Shown here piece by piece: positions 1 through 12,100 of a DNA stretch of 64,000 nt. The notes under the pieces were generated by a model, which saw only the letters and a program-made list of their open reading frames with translations, was not told the DNA's origin and made no database searches. Each line of letters opens with the position of its first letter. Within the stretch, counting starts at the first letter, position 1. Location of the stretch: positions 513,628,815-513,692,814 of the forward strand of contig CM077115.1 in assembly GCA_039619475.1 (NCBI GenBank), read 5' to 3'. The stretch is from Icerya purchasi. Taxonomy: Eukaryota; Arthropoda; Insecta; Hemiptera; Monophlebidae. A program made the position numbers and the translations under genes.

Positions 1-669
1 TATATCGATATCAATAGCGATCGGATAGTGGTCACTACCCATCGAGTGAGGAAGAACTCTCCATGAGCAATCAAGGAATATATCTTGTGAGACAAATGAC
101 AAATCCACTGGATTATTAGAGTAATGAGGGTTTCCTATTTTAGTCATAGAACCGTCATTAAGAAGACAGAGATTGGAGTTGGAAATGATATCCATTACTG
201 CCCAACCCTTCCTGTCATTGCAACTACAACCCCAGCATCTATTCAAGGCATTAAAATCCCCGCCTAAAATGATGGGGACATTGTTAATATTTTCCAAAGC
301 TTCAACAAACATTGTAGGGTCAATTGAGTGCTTGGGTGGAGAATAATATGAAATAAATATCCCAGAAAACCTCCTAATATTAACAGAGACCGCGACAGCA
401 TTCGATTTTGTATCGTTATTACGGCTTGTAAGATTTAGATTGATTTTACGGTGAGTTAGACAATTCTTAACTAAAATCGCCCCACCACCATAACCATCTC
501 CCCTATCTTCACGGTAACAACTGAAATTATTAATATGCAATTTTTTTTTGGCAGTAAGCCACGTTTCGGACAATAAGATAATATCTATATCATGTTGAAC
601 TAAAAATATCTCTAAATCGCACTTATTAGCGAGAATACTTCTAGCGTTCCACTGTAACACTCGAAGCAT
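1..669 (-). CDS. Non-LTR retrotransposon ORF2, N-terminal AP-endonuclease domain (runs off left edge)
   Basis: Reading the minus strand from the ATG at 669 to base 1 gives 223 codons without a stop. It begins MLRVLQWNARSI, the usual start of the exonuclease-endonuclease-phosphatase fold of jockey-type ORF2. Catalytic motifs follow in order: N8 (QWNARS), E35 (LLSETWL), GGDFNALNRCWG (Asp/Asn), and GSDHYPI near the edge (Asp/His). In this family the domain nicks target DNA to prime reverse transcription. The RT domain must lie left of the window. Every motif residue expected here is present, so the copy looks recent compared with the other elements. ORF1 of the same element lies 229 bases upstream (899-2459). 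Confidence 0.9.
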   Translation of the reverse strand, partial: MLRVLQWNARSILANKCDLEIFLVQHDIDIILLSETWLTAKKKLHINNFSCYREDRGDGYGGGAILVKNCLTHRKINLNLTSRNNDTKSNAVAVSVNIRRFSGIFISYYSPPKHSIDPTMFVEALENINNVPIILGGDFNALNRCWGCSCNDRKGWAVMDIISNSNLCLLNDGSMTKIGNPHYSNNPVDLSFVSQDIFLDCSWRVLPHSMGSDHYPIAIDIDI

Positions 670-898
670 GATATAACGAAAAAAAAAAAAAAAGGAGAAA
701 GAAGAAAGAAGGGAAATAAAAGAAAAGAAAAAAAAATGAATTAAACTTGTTTAAACATAAAAAATCCTGCTTTTATTTATACGAGGAAAAATAAGAAAAA
801 ATAAAAATAAAAGTCTCTATAAAGAAGGTATATATATATAAAAATAAATAAAAATAAAAATAAATAAATAAAAAACAAAAAACAAAAAAAAAATAGTA
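670..898 (-). other. A-rich spacer between ORF1 and ORF2 of the left-edge element
   Basis: Low-complexity A/purine-rich sequence with no open frame, lying between the ORF1 stop at 899 and the ORF2 ATG at 669. Confidence 0.6.
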
Positions 899-2459
899 TT
901 ATTGATCATACTTGAGTAGAATTCGAGTAATATTAAAGTTTCGAAAATATATAATATCATAAATGTTAATCAAGGCTTTTTTTTTCAGTACTACTTTATT
1001 ATCTTTAATATTTTTATTTTTTGGTGGTAAATCTACTGTCATTTTACTTTTAACAACGGGATGAGGTGACTTGACTATCGTAGCAGCAGGTGCAGAGCTG
1101 GAGGTATTTCCCTGCTGCGTATGAATATTTATTTTCTTCGTTGTATGTTTCCTTTCTCTACTTCTCCTATCTTCATCTGAGGAAAAGAATGAGACTGAGC
1201 GTTTTAAAGAAGGATCGCTTTTGGAAAGTAGTTGGTTTTTATCGAAAAAGCCAGTTTTTCGGGAGAAAGGACGTGGTTTGTAAGTAGGAATATTAGGAGT
1301 ATCTCTGTCAGGTTCGTTTGACGGAAGGGACGGGAAGTTGTCATCATTCGATAGTAGTGCAAATCTGTTGTACACTCTGTTTGAATATAAGTCATTTTGA
1401 TTGTAGGACTTCGGAATTTAAAGTGGGGCTTCTTGAAAACTTAAGTTATAGTCAGCCATCATCTGATTAATGTTGTTTTGTCTTTTTCTCTCGTTGCAAG
1501 ACGCGTCTGTGGATTTATGATTGTCACCGCAAAAAACACACAAAACCATTTGACTGATGCACTGAGCTTCAATGTGGCCGTTTCCTCCGCATCTGGCACA
1601 TCTAGGTTTGCCCTTACATTGATTTGCGATATGTCCGTATCTCATACAGTGGAAGCATTGCCTGGTTCTTCGGACATACGGTTCACAGGGAAAACGCACA
1701 TTCCACATGTATATATAGGAAGGAAGATTTTGTCCTTCGAAGGATACCAGAACTGTAGAGCTTGGAACGTATTTAGTCTCGCCGTTTACAGTAACACGCT
1801 TATTAAGTCGTTTTACATAATTAATCATATATGGTTCATACAAGATCATTTCTAATAATTGTTGTTCGTTATAATCGATATCGACATCCTTAATGATTCC
1901 CATTCTGGAAGTCAGATACGTTGGAACATAAGTCTTATAGCCATGAGACAGGAAGAAATCGTCTCCAGCTAAATTATTTGCCGAGGCAGCGGTGGCAAAA
2001 TTGACAATGACTCTGTTACGCCCAATCTTTTTAATTTCATTAACGTCTTTACATAAGTTTGATTTTCTTACGAGTTTCGGCGACTTTGAGCGCACTGATT
2101 GATAAACGAAATTGTTCTTGATCATCAGTATTTAATTTTTCGACAAACACTTTGAAGTGTTTTGTATCGCTACCGTAAACTGGGTTGTATTTATTAATTG
2201 TTTTAGATGTAAGCGAGACAGAGATATCCTCGTTGCTTGAAATATTATTATTTTTATTATTCGTATTAATTTTATCTAAGTCATTATCACAGCTTTTATC
2301 TCGGTTAATATTATCATTATTCGAATTATCATTGTTGTTGTGCGGTAAATTAAAAGAGGAATAATCCATAACTGGACTACAAATGTCCGTTGAGGTTATC
2401 GTGAGAGAACTATTGCCGACCGGGGGCGGGGGGGGGTCCCCCGTATCGGGGTTAAACAT
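899..2459 (-). pseudogene. Non-LTR retrotransposon ORF1 (gag-like, zinc knuckles), one frameshift and one in-frame stop
   Basis: ORF1 of the same element as the endonuclease at 1-669. It starts at ATG 2459 (MFNPDTGD). The first 136 codons are Asn/Asp-rich and end in KVFVEKLN and following. The reading frame then shifts between about 2050 and 2125, and continues with a nucleic-acid-binding region ending in three zinc knuckles: CFHCMRYGHIANQC, CARCGGNGHIEAQC and CVFCGDNHKSTDASC. A TAA at 1418-1420 interrupts the frame. Downstream the same frame stays open to 899 and carries NRFALLSNDDNFPSLPS, typical of the tail of insect ORF1 proteins. ORF1 proteins of this class bind element RNA into ribonucleoprotein particles. 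Because the frame is otherwise clean, the two lesions could be recent mutations or sequencing errors. Confidence 0.85.
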
Positions 2460-2880
2460 ATTAAAGAACTATTACAGATAAGATAACGGCGTATACCACC
2501 CACCGAGAGTGTGTGTGTAAAGTGTATATCGGATATCGATCAACCGAGGTGGAAGCCGACAGCAGAAGCAGAGTAACACGAAGCAGCAAATAATAAAATG
2601 AAATATGTCAATTCGATTGATGAAGAGACGTTTGTTATCCAAAACGCGTAAACACACAACCGAACCTAAAAGTATGACACGAACAACCTTCGTGATTGTT
2701 TTAGGTTGAAATATAAATTTAGTTGCGGTGTATCAGAGAGTGGAATACTAATTCTCCATATTTCAGCTAAGAAATACATATCTGTGAAGATTTGGAAATG
2801 GCGATGATGTCGTGGGCTGTAGAATATTTAGAAACTTTAATATGTGTATACAGATTCAACGAAAGTTTATATTTGTAAAT
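2460..2880 (-). other. Probable 5' UTR/promoter region of the left-edge element and its flank
   Basis: No coding signal. It lies directly upstream of the ORF1 ATG and contains a G-run/C-run (about 2420-2440) and a short GT-rich stretch near 2508-2518. The exact 5' end of the element could not be found. Confidence 0.35.
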
Positions 2881-5490
2881 TTAGTATTATAAAAAAAAAA
2901 AAAAAAAAAGTTGTTTTCTTTGAATAGAGAGGAGCTTTTCGTTGCACTCATACAACATGCTGACTATTGGCGAAGCACGAAATGCAGCAAGACGGATGGA
3001 TGAATTTTGAATCATACCGAGTCTGTCTAAAATTCGATTTTTAGTGGAACAATAAATTTTGTACGCCATAACCACACCTTGAGCGAATTAGAGTGCGATA
3101 GACTCTTAATAGTGAGGTTCTTCTACCTGAGTCGATACAGGAAAGCTTCTTCATCGAATTGAGTTTTTTTAAGCACGGCTGTTTTAGTGCGTTAATATGC
3201 TCTAGTAGCATGTCAGCTTATTATCGAAAATAAGGATCTGGATATTTAATTTCATCTTCGTTCGGAATACCTCTTCCATTTGCAGAAATGTATACTAGTT
3301 TTTTTTTTTTTTTTTTTTTTTGTAAAATCTGTCGGTCCAGAAATGGAAACTTTAAGTAGCATATGAATAATGTGAAGTCGTTAGCAAATGGAGTGTACTT
3401 TTGATGCCTGAATTTCAGCGATTATATCGTTTATAATTAGACTGAAAAGAGCGGGACTAAGTTCCCTGAAGGACGCCATTTTGTAGTTTAAATCTGTCTG
3501 AAGTTACTCCGTGAACAATAAAACTGGACAAAAAAAAAAAAAAAACGATTTATAAGAAAGTCTCAGATACATTTAGTTAAATTGTCTCAGAAATTGAAAT
3601 TATTATGAAGTCTGAAATATATTTTATTGCGCCATGCTGTATGAACTTTTGAAATGTCAAAAAATATGGCCAGTAAATGTGACGTTTGGTGGTAAAAGCG
3701 TTTCTAATGAAATTTTGCAATATTCGTAATTAATCCTACGTGGATCTTCCAGCTCAGCAACCACATTGTTTACTAGAAAAGAAGGTTATTAGATTCGAAC
3801 TCTCAGCAAAATCGATTTTTCAATACTCATTCGAATACCTTACAGAGAACTGACATTAATGAAATTGGGCGATAGCCGTCCGCTAGAATGGGATTTTTGT
3901 TCGGTTTCGACAAAAGAATTATGATTATCCGGAAAACATGGATAGTCCGAATGATATGATTAAAAGTTTACGATGTTAACTCCATTATGATTACATCTGG
4001 CGCTTTTCTTTCAATAGAAGAATGTGAAAAAAGTCTCAGCCCTTGTAATCGTAAATTATAGTTGTTAACATACGGGGGGAATCCTCAGCGCATGAAATAT
4101 CGTGCTTAACTGATGATATAGAATTTTCCAGTTCATGGGGTGAAATATTTTGATTGTAGGGCTCTAAATTAAAACTTTCTAAATCGCACCCCGAAAGATG
4201 TTTGTTTTCTTTTATGACGATAATTGTTGTGTCATTTTCACTAGAAATATTCGCAGATTGAGAATTTCTCCTTGATTAATTGTTATTCGATTTTTGATCG
4301 AAAACGGAAGTCGGAATATGAAAAAATAACGATTTTTCTATCGATCTGATTTTTTGTCATATTTGTTTTGCAAGACGTGACAAAATTGATCGATGAAATG
4401 TAGTTCGGCTTAAGATTGTTTTAATATCCATCTAGTTCCGTCTCGTTTTTTTGTTTTTTTTTTTGTGTAGTCATGAAATGCTTGCAGATTTTTGTAGGCC
4501 CCGCGTCTACTTCCAATAGCTTCGAAACGTTCATCCGTTCACCATGGAGAATGTGTCGAAGAACGGGGAATTCGTGATGTTATTCGAAAGTTGCATATAT
4601 AGTAGGCGGTGAAAATTTTTAGGTGAGAAATTCAGTGAAAGATTTAACACTGTCTCGTTGATATCATCGTAAAAATTTGTTATCGAAATATTTATTACCG
4701 TGTGATCTATGTGAATTCCAGTCTCGATTTCTATTGTTGTTCATTTTTTAGAATGTTTTGAGTATAAAATTGACGATGAATGATTAACGGGGCGAATGAT
4801 CGCGAGCGATTGGAGTGCGTGTTTACTAAAGTGAAGCTGCTGAAATGAGAGCAAGTAATGCCACTAAATCTATATTTGACCATTTTCGACGGGAACAATT
4901 GTAGTGTATAACACCATGTTGAAGTTCCAAAATAGTCGAACCCTAATTTGAAATGACACTGATTTGATGATCTTGCCGTTTTTGTTGTATTTCGAACTAA
5001 CTCGAGACGGACTATGGAAGTTGAAATCGTCACCAAAAAATTAATGGTTTTCGGAAGCGCTGAATTAGACCTGTAACGTGCGTTTCCCGAAACGTTTTCA
5101 CAAGGTGGCAATAAGTAGTATGCAAAAATTGTTACAGGGTTTTCTTTTGTAAAAACTATTGCAAAGATCTCTTTGAAGATTAATTTTTTGAAAATGAATG
5201 ATCCTAATGGCTGATATCACGTTATCCAGAAGCTGCAGGTTCGATTAATCACGTTATAGGGTGATTAGAAGTTTTCATCTGATTCTCTAGCTGTGTTTCT
5301 TAAAGACAAATTATTGGAGGTGTGCACTGAAAGATAAGAGTCTTAAGAGTGGAAAAAAACTCTACAACAATTTCAAAATGTAATAATAATAGCGATGATT
5401 CGCGATTTAATTTATTAAATTTCGGGGCTAAATTACGGAATCGAAGATTGAATGGTGAAAATAATTCCGGTGAGTTTATCTTCCATCTTC
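2881..5490 (-). pseudogene. Old jockey-like non-LTR ORF2 (endonuclease and reverse transcriptase), heavily decayed
   Basis: Recognisable pieces lie on the minus strand in the order of a jockey ORF2 but in shifting frames. From 5' to 3': ICL-ETQLEN near 5290-5320 (endonuclease Glu motif); DDFNFHSPSRV near 5020; ILLSKPNKNPILADGYRPIS near 3870-3920 (RT finger); AIFFDISK near 3650 (RT motif A); NGVLQGT then, one frame over, LSPALFSLIINDI near 3430-3480 (motif B); and RLGMIQNSSIRLAAFRASP in 2950-3025 (thumb/connection). An A-run on the plus strand at 2891-2909 is present near its 3' side. Stops and frameshifts are frequent, so this copy is dead and older than the element to its left. Confidence 0.8.
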
Positions 5491-5965
5491 GAGCTTCGTA
5501 GAAATGTGGTAACTATCTCTAAGGCTATGTGCCGAACGAAATCGAAACGAAAATTCCGCCAACAGTGTTGAAAAATACATAATAACTACCGAAGTGTGCG
5601 CGAAGAACGCGAAAAGGCGGAGGAGTTAACGTGTAGGTCAAAGTGCAATATTCGACAAATTATGGGGGGGGGGGGGAATTAGCGCGGTATTTCCGAAGAA
5701 AACATAAAAAACTACTCATACCGCTTGCGTTTTAATGGCGGGAATTAAATTATACATTAATTTCGAAAAAGGTAATTAAAAGGCGATGGGTGGCAAAAAA
5801 TAGCAATATTCGTCAGGGATTTCCGTCGAACCATTTAATTTGGCGTAATTTAGTTGAAAAGTTGGTTTTTTAACAAAGTGTACCAGCGACACTATTCTAT
5901 TTAAACGAAAACGTTAATTTAGAACATCGAGTGACATCGTAAGAACGTTAGTTAAGGTGAAAATT
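5491..5965 (+). other. Upstream region and likely 5' UTR of the desaturase gene
   Basis: No coding or transposon match. It contains a G13 run (about 5664-5676) and a TATA-like TATTTAAA at 5898-5905, about 60 bases before the first in-frame ATG. An in-frame TAA at 5915 closes the frame upstream of that ATG. The promoter role is only a guess. Confidence 0.3.
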
Positions 5966-6167
5966 ATGTTCGAACGCGATTCTTCGTTTGGCAGTGTTTC
6001 CGCTGATGAGGATACAGCCGTCAAGCAGGACAATACAAGGTCCGACACGGTAGAAAAGCAACGAATATTATGGCTAAACGTATTCACTTTAGTAATTCTA
6101 CACATTGCGGGCTTGTACAGCTTCGTCGTTAATTTCGGTCAAACTAAAATAATAACTTTACTATGGG
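5966..6167 (+). CDS. Desaturase coding exon 1
   Basis: 67 codons plus one base. It holds the variable N-terminus (MFERDSSFGSVSADED) and the first membrane segment (ILWLNVFTLVILHIAGLYSF). The donor is G|GTAAGT at 6168. The GTG nine bases upstream of the ATG is not used as a start in eukaryotes. Confidence 0.93.
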
Positions 6168-9100
6168 GTAAGTGTGTGCATAATCTAACGGCACTACGTA
6201 CAAAAATAATTCTGTAATCAAGGTCAACGATTTTTTGCGTTCAAGTTCAATAAAACTTATTTTTCTTGACACGAAAAACTCATTGCAGACGAAATTAATC
6301 AGTTTCGGTATAATGTTGTTTTTTGTTGTTTTTTTTTTTCTGTAATTTTTCAAATAAATTTAATTTATAACTCTGAAAATCGTAAACTGCATACCGTTCG
6401 ATTTTATAATTTTCGATATGCAATTAAAAATTATAACGAATTCGTTTTCAAAAATTTTTTTAAAATTAGTACTTCGTTATTTTGGAAATCGATTAAAATT
6501 ACGTCCAACCCCCCTGATTCGTTGCTAGTGACGAATCGCGCACTTGTTGGTTAGATACATATATTTAGGTTGATTAAGTTTAACTTCCAGCCGAAAGAAG
6601 AAATAACACTATAATTACTACAAAAATCAAAATTAAAAAAGTTTTTATTACAGTGAACCCGAGAAATTCACATCGTATAAACAAATGTCTCCGTATGTTT
6701 GAGCGAAAAATGAACAAATGATGCGGGGGGAAGAATTTTGTGACACGTTTGCGCCTGATCATATAATCAATCATTTGATGCGTGCCAATATGGAACCATA
6801 ACCGTTCGATTTTGAATTTTTAAAGAACTTAAGAAAGTGCAAATAGGGTAATTTAATTATCAGCGGCGTGGCGCGTCTGAAGAATCCTAGAAGATCGCGA
6901 TATCTCCCCAGTTATTATATTTCAATATTTTATTTTTCCATTTTAGAATGATTCTAATTATAAGAAGCACATTCTTTTCTTTGTTTTTTTCCAATTTTTT
7001 TTTTTTTTTTCTATAGTTAAATATCCTTTCGTGCATTCATTTTTATATGCACGCTTTATTATTAGATGCTTTTAAAGTTGTGTGTAAACGAAAAAATAAT
7101 TTTTGTGATTCGCAGCAGTAGTAAAGAATCTCATTTATTACGTATACGCGTAGAATGCTTTCATTGTTTTATATTTCTAATTTTCCAAATTTCGGTTTAA
7201 AATTTATTTTTAAAATGCTCATTCAACCTGTGAAAAGTTTAGCATAATAAAGCAGAATTATTTTCAAAATTCCGTTTAAATATATTTTATAATATTCTTG
7301 TTTAACAATTGCGGAACTTGGCATAGTTAAGTGTAGACACAGTGGTGTTTCGTACCTGACGTGAATTTTGATGCTTGACACTTTTTTCAAAAAAATTCTC
7401 AAGTCGAGCGATCAACTTGTTTTCATTATTACGTTTATCAATTCAATAGGATCTTTCTTATTTTATCCGGTAAGGTTTTACGTTAGCATTATTACCTCAA
7501 TACTTATCTTTATTTGTTTCGTTTCGCGCGCTTATTTATTATTTTAATTTTTCTATTTTCACCTGGCGACTAACTATTTCATCGCAAATAGTTCATCTTG
7601 CTTCATTCCGGTGCACAGTGTCCCCCGCGAATGGTGGTAGCAACTTTCCTAAAATTTAACACTTCCTTCTTCGAGAAAGAACAATTCAACTTTGAATGGA
7701 GAAAAACGAAATTCACCGCAACTCAAAACCTCTCTAACTCCCCATCACTTCTTTTCAATATCAGCCAACCTGAAGAAATGAAACTATCCGATTCGAACTT
7801 CTTCAATTACCGATATTTTCTCCGGAGATAAATGAAATGTCCTCTGGTCTATCGTGTGTTGCAGAACTTTTGATCCTAGTTCGATATTAGAGGATCAGCG
7901 GTAAACAATGCAATGTCGGATTGGAGGTTTGATTTTGGGTTGAAATCGAGTTTATTGGTACATTGGGACATTAAACGAAGTAAGACTCTAACGACAAAGC
8001 CTTGCGGAATCCCATTAAAATTCGAGGCATGGATGAATATTGCGCAATGCGGAGACTGAGAAGAAGAAAGAAAATTCTTGAAGGCCGGGTGACCTAAGCA
8101 GTTCCTGATTATAAAATAACATCTCAAATTTTATTTAAGTTGCTTACTTTTTTCGCTTTTATTTCTTTATTTTGTTTAATTTTTTCCTGCTCGCTAACAA
8201 GGAACAACGTTCGATAGAAATTGTCACTGATCCTCCCTTTATATGCCACCCCAACCGTATCCTTTTTGAATGCCCTGCTCTTTTTTCTCGAATGCTCTCA
8301 TCTATACGCCGAACTCTTTGGATCTTCCTAATCCTTTCAATGCTTCCTTTATCCTTTCCTTCCCACCTCTAGCCGTTCTCCTTCTTTCCTTTATACTCTC
8401 TATCTCCGATCGCCTCAGAATCTGAGTAGGTGATCTAAGTCCATGTAGTTGGGTAAGTGTTAACACCGAGCTCATTAAAAAAAAAAAAGAAGAAATTGTC
8501 AAGTCCTAATATTACCGGTAAAATGAAGATGACGAAGGAATTAAAGGGCAATATGATGGAATGATGGGAATACGAAAGGGGAGCACTTTTATCCGTTTGA
8601 AAAACAATTGCGAGGCGATCAGCTTGAGAAAACTACCTAATAACACCTCACGGCTAACAAGAAAAAATTAAAAAAAAATCCAAATAAAAAAAAGAGGACA
8701 ATAAGAATTAACAATAATGTGTTTAGAAAATTTAGATAAAAAAAAAAAAAAATCACTGAAAATGAAGCGAACAATGTTGCTGACTTAAATACTCCAAACT
8801 TCAGTAAAATCAGCAACAAGTATACGTAGACTAAACTTGTATCTACCTCATTGACACTCCTGTAACTGTGACCGTTCAAATAACCTGTTCATAATTTTAT
8901 TGAATATATAGGACGCTATCAATATAGTAAACGATGCTTCGAATCAAAATCTGAAATGTATACTCGTGATATATACTTTAGCGATTAACCAGCCGGCATT
9001 TTCGTTTTAAACTAACACGTTTATTTCGAAAAAATATTCTTGAGTCTTTACAATTAGAAGAAAACAGAAATGAGGATGATATTCTTAATCCTGTGTTCAT

Positions 9101-12100
9101 CGTAGCAATCGAAGATACGCTATACTTGTAGGCACTTCCACGAATTCTTTGACCACTGGAATTAAACTACTGCACTAAACATCCGGTCGCCGCTCTGTAC
9201 ATAAAAACACCACCATTCAATACTATATAATTAATTTCCAATAGTTTAATACGTTGGTCCCACTGATCACCCCGTATCAATTAAAGGCGGATCTTTCAAC
9301 TTGAGGTGGGATCCTGCTTTAAAAGAACTAAAAAAAGTCTTTTATCAGGATTTTTTTGGAAGAGAATTAACAACTTAGCCCAGAAAACTTTGGGGTATAT
9401 TTTCTTACGTACTTGAAGTGTATAAATAATTTTTATTAAGTAGATATAACAATAAACTGCAGAGCAATGAGCCTGTTCGTAGAACGCCTTGCTACTGTAG
9501 TTCGCAATTGGCGGGAAATATGCAGTTCGTAATTGCCTTTTTTAGAAACATAAAAACCAAATAAATTTCCAATTATCATGTATTTTTCTTCTGGGTGAAC
9601 TAAAAAAAAAAGTAAAAATAATTGGGAAAAATATGACTTTGAAAAGAAAAAAGTGCTTTTTCAACAAAAAAAAAAAAAAGACTTGTATGTTAAAGATCTC
9701 TAAAAATACTTTTTTAACAATTTTTTCAGTCAGGAGAGAATTAGGACGCTTAGATTTTTGCTATCGCGCTTGCCAATTCAGAAAAATCGAAAAAATGCTA
9801 GAGAAAACATATTTTAAAGCTTTCAATAAAAGAAAGTATAAGTCTTTGTTTCTTTCGCTTATGATCGGCTAATCAGCTTTCCTGGTCCATACAGTGGTCT
9901 TTCTGCTTGCTCAAAAAACTCATTCTGGTACCTTTGTTCGAGTCTACAATCTATACAAGACCCATTAGTGCTAAATGACTGGCGCCTGTTCTCCCTTTCG
10001 ATCCGTTAAACATTTTGCATTGCTGGCCAATATTCAAATGCAACAACTGCATAGTATTCAAAATCGCTAAATATCCTTCGTTGAACATGCCTGCAGTAAA
10101 AATAGGCGGCTATTCAACGACTTTTTGCCCGGAATGCAAGTGATTCGGATTGATGCGCCAGACCATTGAGTTGAACGACTAGTTTGAATTTTGTGTGAAC
10201 ATCTCGTTAAAAGGTCGCCATTTGATAGTTCTTCATAAATCGAGAGAACGTGCTTCTCAATTTCTTCGGCAATCAATCAAACAGGATGCTTAAAATATCG
10301 TAGTTGATCGGTACATTCAGCTTTGTGCCATTCGCGGCAACTATCGATGCTTGTTGGATAATTTTCGTGTCGAAGGGATTTGTATCTGTGGAGCAATAAT
10401 GATCTAGGGTGCTATCACATCTTTTTTCATTTCTTCGGCAGAATCAATATTTCTTCTTTCTTTTTTTTATGGGTTCGTCAACATGGACATTAGCCCAAGA
10501 ACAATGGAACAGAGAGGCAAGAGAGACTTAGATCCTTACACGATCAGAGATAGCCGACAGAAACGAATCAAGAGCTAGGATAACAGAAGAAGAAGGAAGG
10601 GGAAGAATGAATAAAGCAAAATATGGAGTGCGAATATCGATTTGTAAAAGGAAGAAATAAAAAGAATCTTGTTCAGTTGAAAGTGACGAACAGCTGAACA
10701 TTATATGATCGGAGTCGCAAATAAAATGGATGTTAGAAGGGTGCAATGGACAATAAGGAGAAGGCACGAGAGAATAACGGAATGACGAGGCAGGGAGCAA
10801 ACTGTGCCCAAAACGCAGGCGGCAAATAACAGAGAAATTGGAACGGCGCATAGATGGAAAGTTAATAAACCATGGAAAGCATGGAAATGAAGGTTGAATA
10901 GACAAGAAAAAGGCGTTCGGGTCTGAGAATGAGAATACGTAGGAGTCAGACCACAGTCTGGAATGAGCAGCTGCAGACAGAAGAGTAATATTAGAAGCTG
11001 AGAAGGCAGGAAGAAACCTACCAGAAGAGGAAGATAATCGAGCGAATGAGTCAACTAATTAATTTCTCTCGATTCTAGCATGGCCAGGAATCCAAAAGAA
11101 ATCCGTTTGGATTAAGTGGGAAAGGAAGAGATCATGAATCAAGGAGCAAATAAGAAGAATGATGTAGTCGGCTAAGTGAGAAGGGAGAGGAGATCCGATA
11201 GCCAATTAAAAAGACGGGCATGCAGAATAGCAGAAGACTCAGCATGAAAGATTGAGTAAAAGGAAAGAAGTTTAAAGGACTCGACGTAATTTAGAGAAGG
11301 GCAGGAAAAAGCTGCGCCAACACCATTGGGTCCCTTGGAGCCACCAGTGAAGATCGAAAAGTGGTTGGGAAAAAAAAATTCTGTAGAAATTCAGATTTAA
11401 CAATATGATGAAGAATAGGTTTTGGAGGAATAGAAGAATAAACACAGCTAATAGAATGAAGGAAAAATTGAAGGAGAAATAAGAAAGTCTATCGTGAGTG
11501 TAGATATACGGAGAAAACTGGACAAGACGCCCAGCAATAAGAGATAGAATAGGAGTTATATCAGCAGAAAAATGCCAGTTACGTAAGATGAAGGAATAAG
11601 AAGGAATAAGAGAACAAGAGGAAATAGGCAACCGTTCGATGAGGAAACGATAACCCAAGAAGGAACATTGAATTAAAAGAGAAGAAATGTGAGATTCAAC
11701 GTGCAGAGCTGAGATAGGAATAGACTTTCGGGCTCCAAGGCAACGGCGGAAACATGTATTTTCGACCCGAGCGAGTTTAAACAAAAGGGATCTAGAAGAG
11801 TTATCATAAATATAGAAACATTAATCAAGAATAGAGCGAATAAAAGATTTGTAAAACATAAGCAGGATCACAGGATCACCTCCCCAATCAGTGTGAGAAA
11901 GGAATTTGATGAGTTTGAGCCTTTTGAAGGAGGACACGTATAGACGGTTGATATGGGGACATGGAAGGAAAGTAGGCTATCCAGGAAAACATCCAAATAA
12001 CGAAAGGAGGAAATAAGAGGGATTGGGCCATTATTTAAGACGAGGTCGATTGAGGAAGAAATAAAAGGACGCAGTGTAAAGACAACAGTAAAAGACTTAG

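Noticed and set aside
1478..1855. Plus-strand open frame of 125 codons
   Set aside because: It is the antisense shadow of the zinc-knuckle ORF1 on the minus strand.
5957..5965. GTG start for the desaturase
   Set aside because: Eukaryotic initiation is expected at the first in-frame ATG (5966).
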